This document shows positions 31,267 to 41,228 of a stretch of DNA of 64,000 nucleotides, in pieces (position 1 is the stretch's first letter; every line of letters starts with the position of its first letter). The translations under genes and the position numbers were made by a program. Source of the stretch: Actinacidiphila yeochonensis CN732 (GTDB lineage Bacteria; Actinomycetota; Actinomycetes; Streptomycetales; Streptomycetaceae); contig NZ_JQNR01000005.1 in NCBI RefSeq assembly GCF_000745345.1, positions 744,001-808,000 on the forward strand, given 5' to 3'. The notes under the pieces were generated by a model, which was not told the DNA's origin, did not search any database, and was given only the letters and a program-made list of their open reading frames with translations.

Positions 31267-33822
31267 CTACCGGCGGTTGGTCAGGGCGACCGTATGCGCG
31301 AACCATTCCAGCACCGCGCGCAGCTCCTCGCCGTGCTCCGCGAAGACCTCCAGCGGGAAGGACGGGCGCAGGTCCAGTTTGGCCTCCGCGAGGCCGATGC
31401 CGTCGATGGCGTTGAGCCGGTCCAGCAGCTCGCGCCGCAGCGCCTCGTCGTCGAAGGGCGGCCGCCGCTTCAAGTACTGGAAGACGACCTCCACGGTCCC
31501 GGACACCGGGTAGATGCCCAGAGGCCAGGTCGTGCGGAGACCAGGTGCACCGTCCAACGGCGCGGTAGGGAAGCAACTCGTCTCGTTTGCACGGCCGTAG
31601 GCGAGGTCACCGCCCTGCCCCTCCCAGAAGCGCAACGCGCTCAGGACACCGTTCACGCTCTCCGCGGTCTGGTTGTCGCGCAGCTGCGTCTCGAAGCGGG
31701 CCGCCGCCGACTGCTGCCCCGCGCCGTCCCCCGGAGTGGGCGGCGCGGACTCCTCGTCGAGATCCCTGCCCAGGAGGGCCGCGAGGTCGGCGCTGGTCAG
31801 CCGGTGCGAACGCCGGGCTCGGCCGGCCGCGTCGAAGGGAACGCCCTCCGCTTCCAGGCGCGTGCGGGCGTCCCCTGACTCCGTTCCGGCGGGCCACCGG
31901 AAGCCCGGCGCAACGCGGCCGTCCGCCGTCAGCACCCGATAGGCGCCGTGCACTCCGGCCTTGGCCGCCAGATGCTGGCCGACCGGCATCGCGTGGGTGC
32001 CGATGAGCGCCGCGACATCGCCGTACGTCGTCCAGGTGCCGGCCGGCATCGCGAGGAGGGCGGCGCGCAGTTCCTTCCAGCCGGTCCACTCGTCGTCGGC
32101 GGGGACTGTCCCGGCGACCGGTCCGGGCCACAGCCGTACCGCCCGCGCGGCAAGGTCGTCGGCGCGATCCAGGATCTCTGCCCGTCCCCACCGCTCCCGT
32201 CCGGCGATGGCCTGGTTCATGCGCAGGGCGCTGGAGTCCAGGATCTCCTGCTTGCGGCGGAACGGATGGTTGGACAGCTTCGCGTTGTCCGCCGACAGCG
32301 TGAGGTTGCCGAGCGTGTGCACCAGCGAGGTGTGGAGCTCTTCCGGGGTCTGTCCGTCCTCGGCCTCCTCAGCGAGCAGGTCCAGCCACTGGTGGGCGGG
32401 GCGCTGCGGCAGAACGTGCTCGACCGTGAGGTGCGCCTTGGCGTAGTCGACCGGTTCGCTGCCCCCGTAGCTCTCCTCCAGCCTGCGCAGCACCTGGAAA
32501 CGCTGGGTGCCGCGCCCCGCCTTGTAGAAGGGCCGGGCGCGGATCGCCTCGCGGACGGCGTCGTCATCGGGCCAGGCTCGGGCGCCGGTCCTGTTCTTCG
32601 ACAGGAAGCGGCGCACTGCCTCCGCGGGGTCGTCGTCCTTCTCCAGTTCCTTGGCGATCTCCATGAACACCCTGTTGCTGCCCATCGTGGAGAGGCCGGC
32701 CAACAGCCTCCGCACCATGTAGCTCTCGGCGTAGATGAGCGCCTGGGCGGCCTGGCGAGCCGTGGCCTGACCGGTGTCCACACGGTCGAGCAGGTGGAGA
32801 GCCAGGGGATAGTGCGTCTGGCCTCCCCAGCGCGACAGCCGCTCCAGGACCTCGCGCAGATCCGGGTCCAGTTCCCGCTCGGGCCGCAGGATGCGGACGA
32901 GACGCTCGGCGCGTCGAGCGAGGGCCGCGATCTCGTTCTCGAGTGCCGCCTCGTCCGTGCTGATGGGTTCCAGGCGTCTCTTCTGGTCGCGGTAGATCTC
33001 GCTCTGCTTGGCGCGGCTGTTGCCGGCCACGATCAGGTCGAGCCACACCAGCAGTTCGAGGTTGGCGGGGCCGAGAAGCTCCTGCATGGGCAGCCAGAGG
33101 TTGCGGTAGACCGACTCGCCGCGGGTCCGCAGACACATGAAGACGTAGTTGCGCAGCAGATCGCTCTGGCTGAGCCCCACACCGGTGTTGTTGATCGACT
33201 CGAAGATCCGGTAGACGTTGTCGGCCTCGGCCGCGGTGATCTCGACGATCGACAGCAGATCGCTGAGAACGGTCTCCACTGCGTCCGTCCATGCCTCGCC
33301 CCCGCTCTCCTCGCCCTCGGTCAGCACCGTCAGGAAGAAGCGGTAGGCGGCGCCTACGTTGCCGGGGCCGCCCGCCTTGGGTGAGGTCTCGACGCAGGCG
33401 ATGAACGCGTCGCGGTCCGCCTGCGTCGGCAGGAGGCGGTAGTGGTCCTCACCGCTCCGGTACTTGTTGACGAGTACCAGGTCGTGGATGCGGTCGGCCT
33501 TCTGTTCCGCTCCGCGGGCACGGTGGCGGTCACGCAGGGCGGTGAACGCGAGCATGAGGGTGGTCAGCCTCTGCTGCCCGTCGACCACGAGCCAACGCTG
33601 CATCCCGCCCGCCGTGATCCGACCGGGCGCCAGGACGACCGAGCCGAGGAAGTGCGCTGCAGGGGAACGGCCTTCGGAATGCTCCTCGACCAACTCCTGT
33701 ACGTCGTACCAGAGCTGCTGGAGCTGCTCCCGCTCCCAGCTGTACGTACGCTGGTACAAGGGAACTTGGTATTGCTTCTCGCCCTGGACGAGCTTCGTGA
33801 ACGTGGTCTCCTGAGCGTGCAC
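31267..33822 (-). CDS. DUF262/DUF1524 (GmrSD-like) protein with alkyltransferase-like domain
   Basis: 851 residues from GTG 33822, chosen for the GGAGAGG site 5 bases upstream and because family members start at HAQETTFTKLVQG. DUF262 (residues 3-230): VPLYQRTYSWEREQLQQLW and LVVDGQQRLTTLML. DUF1524 (about 440-540): LTVEHVLPQRP and LGNLTLSADNAKLSNHPF, an HNH-like His-Me finger with E-H-V-L-P. Together these form GmrSD-type modification-dependent restriction enzymes. Residues about 575-680 (MPAGTWTTYGDVAALIG, GAYRVLTADGRVAPGFRWP, RLEAEGVPF) match O6-alkylguanine alkyltransferase-like proteins but lack the P-C-H-R acceptor Cys. An uncharacterised domain of about 160 residues ends the protein. 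Probably reads modified bases in invading DNA and cleaves. Confidence 0.88.
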   Translation of the reverse strand: MHAQETTFTKLVQGEKQYQVPLYQRTYSWEREQLQQLWYDVQELVEEHSEGRSPAAHFLGSVVLAPGRITAGGMQRWLVVDGQQRLTTLMLAFTALRDRHRARGAEQKADRIHDLVLVNKYRSGEDHYRLLPTQADRDAFIACVETSPKAGGPGNVGAAYRFFLTVLTEGEESGGEAWTDAVETVLSDLLSIVEITAAEADNVYRIFESINNTGVGLSQSDLLRNYVFMCLRTRGESVYRNLWLPMQELLGPANLELLVWLDLIVAGNSRAKQSEIYRDQKRRLEPISTDEAALENEIAALARRAERLVRILRPERELDPDLREVLERLSRWGGQTHYPLALHLLDRVDTGQATARQAAQALIYAESYMVRRLLAGLSTMGSNRVFMEIAKELEKDDDPAEAVRRFLSKNRTGARAWPDDDAVREAIRARPFYKAGRGTQRFQVLRRLEESYGGSEPVDYAKAHLTVEHVLPQRPAHQWLDLLAEEAEDGQTPEELHTSLVHTLGNLTLSADNAKLSNHPFRRKQEILDSSALRMNQAIAGRERWGRAEILDRADDLAARAVRLWPGPVAGTVPADDEWTGWKELRAALLAMPAGTWTTYGDVAALIGTHAMPVGQHLAAKAGVHGAYRVLTADGRVAPGFRWPAGTESGDARTRLEAEGVPFDAAGRARRSHRLTSADLAALLGRDLDEESAPPTPGDGAGQQSAAARFETQLRDNQTAESVNGVLSALRFWEGQGGDLAYGRANETSCFPTAPLDGAPGLRTTWPLGIYPVSGTVEVVFQYLKRRPPFDDEALRRELLDRLNAIDGIGLAEAKLDLRPSFPLEVFAEHGEELRAVLEWFAHTVALTNRR

Positions 33823-34007
33823 GCGTGCCTCTCCCCGAGGTGTGTCGATCATCCCCATCGTTCCACCAGCGATGACCCTCACGGGCGCGTTCGGAACGTC
33901 GCGAGACCCGCCCGAGCCAGCTCGACGAGCCCCGCCCCGGCCCGGTCAGCGGTTCAGCGGAGCGCCCGGCCAGCGGCACCGAGCCGGCGGCCGGACGCCC
34001 CGTTCAG

Positions 34008-37000
34008 TCATTCGGCGGACCGCGGTGGCAGCGCGAAGCCGCCGGCAGTCTCGATGAGGGCGCCCTGTGCGAGCAGCGCGGCTATGTCCGCGTCCAGGGC
34101 CGACCGGATGTCCGGGCCCAGCCGCTTCCAGCCGAAGTAGTCACTGGTCTGACGGACGAGCTCGTCGCGGGACATGCCCGGGGACTCCGCGGTGAGCTCC
34201 CGCAGGGCGAGTCGGCGCTCGGTTGCCGGAAGATGCGCGCACTTGCGCGTCACGTCGGCCGCGGGACGGCGCGCGCGCAGCACCTGTCGACCGACGGCGT
34301 CGAGGAAGTCTCCGTCCGCGACGACGAGCCCCGCCTCGACCAAAGAGCGGACGACCTGGTGGATGTTGTCGCGGATACGGGCACCAGCGCGCCCGACGCC
34401 CCACGCCTCGCGGACCCGCAGCACGAGCAGCTCCTCGTGGACGGGGCCCTCCGTCTCGATCACCCGGGTGAGCAGCTTGCGCAAGGTGGGACGGGCTTCG
34501 GCGGTGTGCAGCTCGTGCCTCGGGTTGACTTCCAGCAGGCAGACCTCGTAAGCAGCGCTCCACGGCCGTTCCGGGGCGGTGTCGATCAGGACGCGCTCCG
34601 CCGCGGGAGCCGGTTCGGCAGCTGCTGGCACGGGCGCCGCGGGGGCGGCGGGCGCCTGACCCGCCCAGGCCGTGCGCGGGTCGACCGCCACCGCCCGCTC
34701 GACGGCGTCGCGCAGCCGCTGCTCAGCCGCCGTGCGGTCGCGGTACCAGTCCGTCCCCCAGATACGGTGCAGTGTCCAGCCCAGGCCGACGAGGACCTCC
34801 TCGCGCAACCGGTCGCGGTCGCGGGCCGCCTGGGAGGAGTGGTACATCGCGCCGTCGCACTCGATGCCGAGAGCGTAGGAACCCGGGACTGTCGGGTGCC
34901 GTAGGCCGAGGTCGATGCGGTAGCCCGCGACGCCCACCTGAGGCCGTACCTCGTAGCCCCATTCCCGGAGCACGTCGAGGACGGAGACCTCGAAGGGACT
35001 CTCCGGTTCGGCGTCGGGCTGCACCATGTCGAGAGCCAGCGACGCGGGGCCCTTCTGCGCGTACTCCAGATACCGCTTGAGGTGCTGGACACTGGGGTTG
35101 GTGCTCTCCCCGAGGCTGCCTGCCGAGAAGGAGGCGATGACCTCCATGCGGTAACGCGCCCGGGTGACGGCGACGTTGAGGCGCCGCCACCCCGCCTCCT
35201 TGTTGATCGGCCCGAAGTTGAGTCCGAGCCGGCCGTGTTCGTCCGGGCCGTAGCCGATCGACATGATCATCACATCGCGCTCGTCGCCCTGCACCGACTC
35301 CAGGTTCTTGACGAAGAAGCCGCCGAGACGGTCCTCGGTGAAGCAGTGGTCGAGGTCGGGGCGCATCAACCGCGCCTGCTGAACCTCCTGGTCGATGGCC
35401 GCCGCCTGGGCCTGCGAGAGGGCCACGACACCGAGCGTCCGTCCGGGACGGGTGTCGAAGTGGTGGATGACCCGCTCCGCGACGAGTGCCGCCTCCTTCC
35501 GGTTGTCCCGGCGGCCGCCGCGGTCGTAGACGCCGTCGGCGAGGAAGTAGGCGACCCCGACGTCGTTGCCCTCGTCCGTGGCACCGGGGAAGGTCACCAT
35601 GGAGTTGCCGTAGAAGGAGCGGTTGCTGAAGGTGATCAGATCCTCGTGACGGCTGCGGTAGTGCCAGCGCAGGGGCAACTCGCGCAGCGCGCCGGCCTTG
35701 CACGCCTGGAGGAGCGACTCGAACGAATCCGGTGTGTCCTCGTCGTAGTCCTCGCTGTCTTCCTCCACCGAGGAGTCGAAGAACGACGTCGGGGGCAGCT
35801 GCTTCTCGTCGCCGGCGACGATGAGGCTGCGGCCGCGGTAGACGCAGTTCACGGCGTCCGCCGGCCGCACCTGGGAGGCCTCGTCGAAGATCACCACGTC
35901 GAAGGTGAAGTCCGAAGGGAGGAACTGGCTCACCGTGAGCGGACTCATCATGAAGCACGGCTTGATGCGGTGGACCACGTCCTTGGTCCGGGCGAGGAGC
36001 TCGCGCACAGGCATGTGCCGCCGTTGCAGCTCGGCCTGGCGCTTGATGACCGCGGCGGCGCCCACACCGAGGTTCCTCGGCCGGCGCTTGTTGCACGCCT
36101 CGACCACGGCGCCGCCCGCGGCCGCGATCAGGCGCCGGTCGGCCGTCTGGAAGTCAGCGACTCGAATGTCCAGTTCGGCGGAGCGCGTCGAGCGCAGCCG
36201 GGAGTCGGCTGCCAACTGGTGGTCGGCCCACGCGCGGAGGAGGGTGTACTCGACTGCGGACGGGAGCAGTTCGGGAGCGACACCGCGCTCGGCGGCCAGC
36301 GGCACGAGCTCCGCCACGCCGTGGCGCGCGAACACCGCCACGCCGTCCTGGTACGCCCGCCACTCCTCCGGCCCTCGCGGGTCGGCCAGGAGCAGGTCCA
36401 CGGCTTGCCGGGCCTGCTCGAACGTACCGCGAACCGCAGCGGAGAGCTGTCCCCGCCGGGTGGCGCCGAAGAGGTCGAGGACGCTGTCCGCGGCGGACGT
36501 CCAGTTCGCGGCGCGCTGTTCCGCGGCTCGGCACCACTGGGCGAACGCGGCGCGCACACTCTCGGTCAGCAGGCCGGGCAGGGTGTCCGGCTCGGCGCCG
36601 TCCGCCAGGAGCGCCGCGAGCACGTCACGGCGCTCCACCTGGCGGCCGAGCGCGGCGACGCGGTCCGCCACGGCGAGCGCCTCGTCGAGCGCGCCGAGGT
36701 CCTCATTCGTCCGCGGGGTGTAACGCCCCAGCAAGGGGGCGCTACCGTTGATGTGACGCGCCACCTCGGCCGCGGCCTTCTGCCACGTGAGCGCCTGCTC
36801 CAGCCGCCCGGGCAGACTCTTGTGCCACACACCGTCCCGCGTGAGCAGCACTACCGCCTGCCGGTCCGCCTTGTAGACGCCCGAGAAACGGGCGGTGAGC
36901 CCCCGGTGCTCCTCAGCGAACCGTCTTACGAGTTCGGGCAGCTGCGGCGCTGTGAGGACCTGCTCGCCGAAAGCATCCGACGCCGCGGCCCGTGCGCGCG

Positions 37001-38933
37001 CTTCCTCGTCCAGCAGCACCCGTATCCGCTCGGCCGCAGCATGGGCGTTCTTCAGCCCCACCGGGTCGAACCAGCCGTCCGCCGGACGGTTGGGCACGCC
37101 GGTCAGGTCGGCCAGCGCGAGCAGTGCGTGCGCGTCAGTCGGCGTCTCCGGCTTGCGGGCGCCGAGGAGGTCGGCGAGCTGCGCGAGGCCGGCGGTCACG
37201 TCCTCGGGCAGCGAGGGCCCGCGCACGGTGTCGGCGGAGGCGACGCGGTCCTTCTCCGGGAGTCCTTCGCGGAGGGAGGCGACGACACGCAGCAGCTCCG
37301 GAACGGTGCGCGGCTCGGCGCCGTCGGTGAAGGGGCGCCGCTCGACTGCCTTCCGCAGCGCGTGGAGCGTGTCGTCCGCTTCCTCCACGGTGGCGACAGG
37401 CGAATCCCCCTCCAGGCCGCGCCACACGAACGTGTCCCCCTCCGCGACCGGCCGCCACGCGCGTCCGACAACGCCGGCAGCGGTGGTCAGGTCGAGGAGG
37501 GTCGCCTCGGTCAGCTCCCGCTCCGAGGCTCCCCGGGCCCGGCGCACGGTCAACTGCGGTGTGCCAGCGCGGTCGAGGAGGGAAAGGGCGCCCAGGACAT
37601 CGTGCAGGGTACGGCCAAGGGGCTCGCGAGGCTGGTTCATCGCCGCCGCGTATCCCGTCAGCTCCTCGCGCAGCCGACGTGCCTGGTCAAGCTCGTGGTG
37701 CGCGGCACCCGTGCTGCGCACCTCGGTGGAGAGCACCCGGTGCAGCTCAGTCGCCACGGCCTTTTTCGAGGTGTCGCCGCTGTGCAGCGCCAGGACGAAG
37801 TCCCCCAGGCCCACGGAACCCAGGCGGTTGCGCACCACATCGAGTGCCGCGGCCTTCTCACTGACGAACAGGACGGTCCGTCCCGCGTGCATGAGCGCGG
37901 CGATCATGTTGGTGATCGTCTGGCTCTTGCCCGTTCCGGGCGGCCCGCTCACCACGAACGAGCGTCCGTCCAGCGCGGCGGCCACGCTCTGGCGCTGCGA
38001 GGCGTCGGCGTCCAGTACCAGGGGTGTGCTTTCGGGCAGTTGGATCTCGTCGATCCGATCGAGCGCCGGAGGCTCGAAGTCAAGAGCTCCCTCGGGCAGT
38101 CCGGCGTCAGGGCCGAGCGCCACGGCGCGCACCAGGGGGTGGGCCGCGATCAGCTCCTCGTTGTTGAAGAGGTCCTGGTACATGGCCTCCTTGTACGAGG
38201 CGAAGAGCGCCAGCACCACGCGCTCCTCGACCGACCAGCCCTCCTGCCTGGCGGCCACCCGGCGGGCCGCCGCCAGAACGGCCTGGGCGTCTGCCGGATC
38301 GGCCTCCGCGACGGGTGTCCAGTCCAGGCCCATCCGGGTCGCCTTCACCGCCAACGCGGCGTTCAGGGTGCGCTCCTGGCCTTCGGCGACGTGCAGCCGA
38401 AGGTGGCCGCCGCCGTCCCGGCGCAACTCGACAGGGACGAGGAGGAGAGGCGCGGCGCTCACCTCCTGCGCGCCGGGCTCGCGCCAGTTGATCATCCCGA
38501 CTCCCAGCCACAGCACCCAGAGGCCGTAGTCGTTGAACGTCTGCGCGGTACGGCTGCGCAGCGTACGGAGCGCCGCGTCCAGCGACGCCTGCTTGACCTT
38601 CTGCGTGACGAGGCCCTGCGTGCCTGTCTCCGCTGTGGAGGCGGGCTGCACGGTCTCCTTGCGCAGGTCCACAGCGCCCCCGCTGCCAGGCTCGCGGACA
38701 GGTGCGAACTGCCACCCCCGCCCGAGGCGTTCCAGGACCGGCGCGTATCCGGGCGCAGCGATCTCCAGGGTGGCGGTCCTGGTGTGGCGGAAGTTCAGCA
38801 GCCGGTTGCGCCCGCCGAGGTCGAGGAGCGAGTCACGCCACTCGCCGAGAACCTTCTGCAGCTTGCCGTGCGCGTGACGGCCGTCTCCCTCTTCTTGCGC
38901 GGGGCCGGGACCGCTCGTGTACCGATCGGACAT
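34008..38933 (-). CDS. DUF4011 superfamily 1 helicase with Vsr-like nuclease and DUF3320
   Basis: 1641 residues from ATG 38933 (GGAGG 10 bases upstream). Order: DUF4011 (LQKVLGEWRDSLLDLGGRNR, residues 25-180); Walker A VSGPPGTGKSQT (near 331); a long helical insert; Walker B IFDEASQVRPAD (near 1016) and GDEKQLPPTSFF; motifs V/VI ESVQGDERDVMIMS and LNVAVTRARYRMEV; then a Vsr/MTES_1575-type nuclease (GYRIDLGLRHP, IECDGAMYH near 1358, WTLHRIWGTDWYRD); and DUF3320 near the C-terminus (ETEGPVHEELLVLRVREAWG). COG1112-type helicase-nuclease fusions recur in bacterial defence islands. It is 185 bp upstream of the GmrSD-like gene in the same direction and may share its expression. Confidence 0.92.
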   Translation of the reverse strand: MSDRYTSGPGPAQEEGDGRHAHGKLQKVLGEWRDSLLDLGGRNRLLNFRHTRTATLEIAAPGYAPVLERLGRGWQFAPVREPGSGGAVDLRKETVQPASTAETGTQGLVTQKVKQASLDAALRTLRSRTAQTFNDYGLWVLWLGVGMINWREPGAQEVSAAPLLLVPVELRRDGGGHLRLHVAEGQERTLNAALAVKATRMGLDWTPVAEADPADAQAVLAAARRVAARQEGWSVEERVVLALFASYKEAMYQDLFNNEELIAAHPLVRAVALGPDAGLPEGALDFEPPALDRIDEIQLPESTPLVLDADASQRQSVAAALDGRSFVVSGPPGTGKSQTITNMIAALMHAGRTVLFVSEKAAALDVVRNRLGSVGLGDFVLALHSGDTSKKAVATELHRVLSTEVRSTGAAHHELDQARRLREELTGYAAAMNQPREPLGRTLHDVLGALSLLDRAGTPQLTVRRARGASERELTEATLLDLTTAAGVVGRAWRPVAEGDTFVWRGLEGDSPVATVEEADDTLHALRKAVERRPFTDGAEPRTVPELLRVVASLREGLPEKDRVASADTVRGPSLPEDVTAGLAQLADLLGARKPETPTDAHALLALADLTGVPNRPADGWFDPVGLKNAHAAAERIRVLLDEEARARAAASDAFGEQVLTAPQLPELVRRFAEEHRGLTARFSGVYKADRQAVVLLTRDGVWHKSLPGRLEQALTWQKAAAEVARHINGSAPLLGRYTPRTNEDLGALDEALAVADRVAALGRQVERRDVLAALLADGAEPDTLPGLLTESVRAAFAQWCRAAEQRAANWTSAADSVLDLFGATRRGQLSAAVRGTFEQARQAVDLLLADPRGPEEWRAYQDGVAVFARHGVAELVPLAAERGVAPELLPSAVEYTLLRAWADHQLAADSRLRSTRSAELDIRVADFQTADRRLIAAAGGAVVEACNKRRPRNLGVGAAAVIKRQAELQRRHMPVRELLARTKDVVHRIKPCFMMSPLTVSQFLPSDFTFDVVIFDEASQVRPADAVNCVYRGRSLIVAGDEKQLPPTSFFDSSVEEDSEDYDEDTPDSFESLLQACKAGALRELPLRWHYRSRHEDLITFSNRSFYGNSMVTFPGATDEGNDVGVAYFLADGVYDRGGRRDNRKEAALVAERVIHHFDTRPGRTLGVVALSQAQAAAIDQEVQQARLMRPDLDHCFTEDRLGGFFVKNLESVQGDERDVMIMSIGYGPDEHGRLGLNFGPINKEAGWRRLNVAVTRARYRMEVIASFSAGSLGESTNPSVQHLKRYLEYAQKGPASLALDMVQPDAEPESPFEVSVLDVLREWGYEVRPQVGVAGYRIDLGLRHPTVPGSYALGIECDGAMYHSSQAARDRDRLREEVLVGLGWTLHRIWGTDWYRDRTAAEQRLRDAVERAVAVDPRTAWAGQAPAAPAAPVPAAAEPAPAAERVLIDTAPERPWSAAYEVCLLEVNPRHELHTAEARPTLRKLLTRVIETEGPVHEELLVLRVREAWGVGRAGARIRDNIHQVVRSLVEAGLVVADGDFLDAVGRQVLRARRPAADVTRKCAHLPATERRLALRELTAESPGMSRDELVRQTSDYFGWKRLGPDIRSALDADIAALLAQGALIETAGGFALPPRSAE

Positions 38934-39344
38934 CACAGGGGCACCTCCGGGCGGGATCAGCGCACAGCACATGGGGCATCCCCGAAGACCCCCCAACGCG
39001 TACCTATCATCCCGGGCCGCACAAGACCCGAAATAGCGGCGTACTGTTGCGTGACATCGCGCACAACCGGAGCACCTTTGTCACGTTGAGTATCCGAGAT
39101 CTCGCGAAGTCACCACGTCTGCGGGGGCCGACGAAGGCCGTGGGGACCATGCCGCATGGGCTCGGCGAGATGGCGGAGGCTGTTTCCCGGCGTGTTCGGC
39201 CCGGGACGACGGTGGAGGAGCGTCGCCTCTCGGACTCGGCCGACCGCCACCAACTACTCCCTCGGCCCGGCGCCACCGAAGCGCTCCGCGCCGAAACGGC
39301 ACCGCTGGTGGCTCAGCTCCGTAGCTCGCCGAGCCCGCCCGGTG
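38934..39344. other. No supported gene; promoter region of the helicase gene
   Basis: 411 bp between the helicase start and the 3' end of the aldo/keto reductase. It includes a less GC-rich stretch near 39020-39110 that should contain the minus-strand promoter, but no confident -35/-10 pair was found. Confidence 0.5.
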
Positions 39345-40208
39345 TCAGGCGGCCTGGGCCAGAGCGTCGGCGTCGGCGTCCGACAGGTCGAGGCCGGCGG
39401 CTTCGAGGTTCTCCTCCAGGTGCGCGACGGACGAGGTCCCCGGGATCGGCAGCACGGCCGGCGAGCGCTTCAGCAGCCAGGCCAGGGCGAGCTGCGACGG
39501 GGTGGCGCCGAGGCGTCGTGCCAGGCCGTCGAGCGGGCCGTCGGGCCGCGACAGCTTGCCGGTGGCCAGCGGGAACCAGGGGATGAAGCCGATGCCGTGG
39601 TCCGTCGCGTACTCCAGCAAGGGCTCGGACTTGCGGTCGGCGAGGTTGAAGAGGTTCTGCACCGACACGATGGAGGTGCTCTCCGTCGCCCTCCGGAGGT
39701 CCTCGACGGAGACCTCGGACAGTCCGATGTGCCGGATCTTGCCCTCCTGCTGGAGGAGCCGCAGCTCACCGAGCTGCTCCTCCAGGGGCACCTGGGGATC
39801 GATCCGGTGGAGCTGGAAGAGGTCGATACGCTCCAGGCCCAGGTGGCGCAGGCTCATCTCGGCCTGCTGGCGCAGGTACTCGGGCCGGCCCACCGGGAGC
39901 CACCGGTCGGGGCCCTGCCGGGTCAGCCCGGCCTTGGTGGCGATGACGAGGTCGTCCGGGTAGGGGTGCAGGGCCTTCCTGATGAGCGGTTCGGCGACGA
40001 CGGGGCCGTAGGAGTCGGCCGTGTCGATGAGGTTGACGCCGAGGTCGACGGCGCGGCGCAGGACGCGGACGGCCTCCTCCGGGTCCTTCGGGTCGCCCCA
40101 GATCCCAGGGCCGGTCAGCTGCATCGTGCCGAAGCCGAGGCGGACGACGGGGAGGTCGCCGCCGAGGGTGAAGGTGCCTGCCGCTTCCGCGGGCTGGTTC
40201 GTTCCCAT
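39345..40208 (-). CDS. Aldo/keto reductase
   Basis: 287 residues. The AKR tetrad is visible: D62/D65 region with Y67 ([10 protein letters not shown]), K92 (VIATKAG) and H134 (DLFQLHRID), and the NADPH-binding end [16 protein letters not shown]. It has the length and pattern of the oxidoreductases of the AKR superfamily related to YajO/pyridoxal reductases. It reduces aldehydes or ketones with NADPH; the substrate is unknown. It is the last gene of a minus-strand run (MFS, hydroxyacid dehydrogenase, MBL hydrolase, AKR). Confidence 0.95.
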   Translation of the reverse strand: MGTNQPAEAAGTFTLGGDLPVVRLGFGTMQLTGPGIWGDPKDPEEAVRVLRRAVDLGVNLIDTADSYGPVVAEPLIRKALHPYPDDLVIATKAGLTRQGPDRWLPVGRPEYLRQQAEMSLRHLGLERIDLFQLHRIDPQVPLEEQLGELRLLQQEGKIRHIGLSEVSVEDLRRATESTSIVSVQNLFNLADRKSEPLLEYATDHGIGFIPWFPLATGKLSRPDGPLDGLARRLGATPSQLALAWLLKRSPAVLPIPGTSSVAHLEENLEAAGLDLSDADADALAQAA

Positions 40209-40286
40209 CTCAGTTCTCCGTGGTGATGGTGGCGGATGTGGTGGATGTGGTGGTCAGGCGGGCTGACCGGCGGGCGGGCCGAGGGC

Positions 40287-41198
40287 TCACCGCGCGTCCG
40301 TCGCGTCGTTCCAGGGGCGCCAGCGGCCGGAGCCGTCGACGGTTCCGAGCTGCTGGTCCGCGAAGTGGACGCCGTAGCCGAAGACCCCGTCCTGGGAGAG
40401 GAGTTCGACGAGTCGGCGGCGCGAGCGCTCGGCCTCGGCGCGGTCCTGGTCGAGGACGACGTCCCAGTCGGGGTGCTCGACCTGGACGGGTGAGTGCATG
40501 GCGTCGCCGAAGGCCACGATCCGGCGGCCGTCGCCGGTGTCGAGGATCCAGGCCGTGTGCCCGGTGGTGTGTCCGGGCAGGGCCCAGGCGCGGACGCCCT
40601 CGGCGATCTCCGTCCCGTCGGCCACGGCGGTGGTCCGCTCGCCCTGTCCGGCGAGCCGCGGGCCGGCCGCCGGGTCCAGGCCCTCCAGTTCGCCCTCCCC
40701 GACGATCCACCGTGCGTGGGGGAAGAAGCTGCGCGGGTCGTCGACCGCGTCGGGCCGGGCCCAGCCGGTGTGGTCGTCGTGCAGGTGGGTGAAGGCGACC
40801 GTCTCCAGGGTCGCCGGGTCGACGCCGAGGCGCGCCAGACCGTCGGGCAGGTCCTGCACGTGGTCGAAGCGGTGCTGGAAGTGCTCCAGCTCCTCGCCCG
40901 AGATGCGGCCGTGGCCGGCGTCGAGGAGCAGGCGGGTGCCGCGGCGCTCGACCAGCAGCGCGCCGCAGCTCATGGCCAGATGGCCCCTGTCCGTCATGTG
41001 CGGACGGTGCGGCGTCCAGTGTCCGTCCTCGGTGGCGGGGTAGACGCGCGTGGGGATCATGTGGACGCCGGCGTCGGGAAGGTAGCTCAGGGTGAGCTCC
41101 CCGACGGTACGGGTCCAGGGGCCCGGCATCCGGTACCCCGAGGGGTCGGTGCCGTCTTCCCGAGGGGTGCCTGTGGTGGTCGGCGGGTACGTGGCCAT
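40287..41198 (-). CDS. MBL-fold metallo-hydrolase
   Basis: 303 residues from ATG 41198. Metal ligands: FTHLHDDHTGW (H-x-H-x-D-H), LPGHTTGHTAW, and AFGDAMHSPVQVEHPDWDV, with VHFADQQLG at the C-terminus. This is the lactonase/AidC-like group of the metallo-beta-lactamase fold that often hydrolyses lactones or esters. The open frame extends to 41288, but that adds a run of His-Pro dipeptides encoded by a C/A-rich repeat, so 41198 is preferred. It lies between the AKR and the D-2-hydroxyacid dehydrogenase genes and is probably co-expressed with them. Confidence 0.9.
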   Translation of the reverse strand: MATYPPTTTGTPREDGTDPSGYRMPGPWTRTVGELTLSYLPDAGVHMIPTRVYPATEDGHWTPHRPHMTDRGHLAMSCGALLVERRGTRLLLDAGHGRISGEELEHFQHRFDHVQDLPDGLARLGVDPATLETVAFTHLHDDHTGWARPDAVDDPRSFFPHARWIVGEGELEGLDPAAGPRLAGQGERTTAVADGTEIAEGVRAWALPGHTTGHTAWILDTGDGRRIVAFGDAMHSPVQVEHPDWDVVLDQDRAEAERSRRRLVELLSQDGVFGYGVHFADQQLGTVDGSGRWRPWNDATDAR

Positions 41199-41228
41199 GG
41201 GGAGTTGGCTTCTCCGGTCTTGTTCCGA

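Noticed and set aside
35082-39089. A 1335-codon open frame on the plus strand opposite the large helicase
   Set aside because: Arg/Gly/His/Gln-rich composition with no domain; it is the antisense shadow of the helicase gene, caused by high GC.
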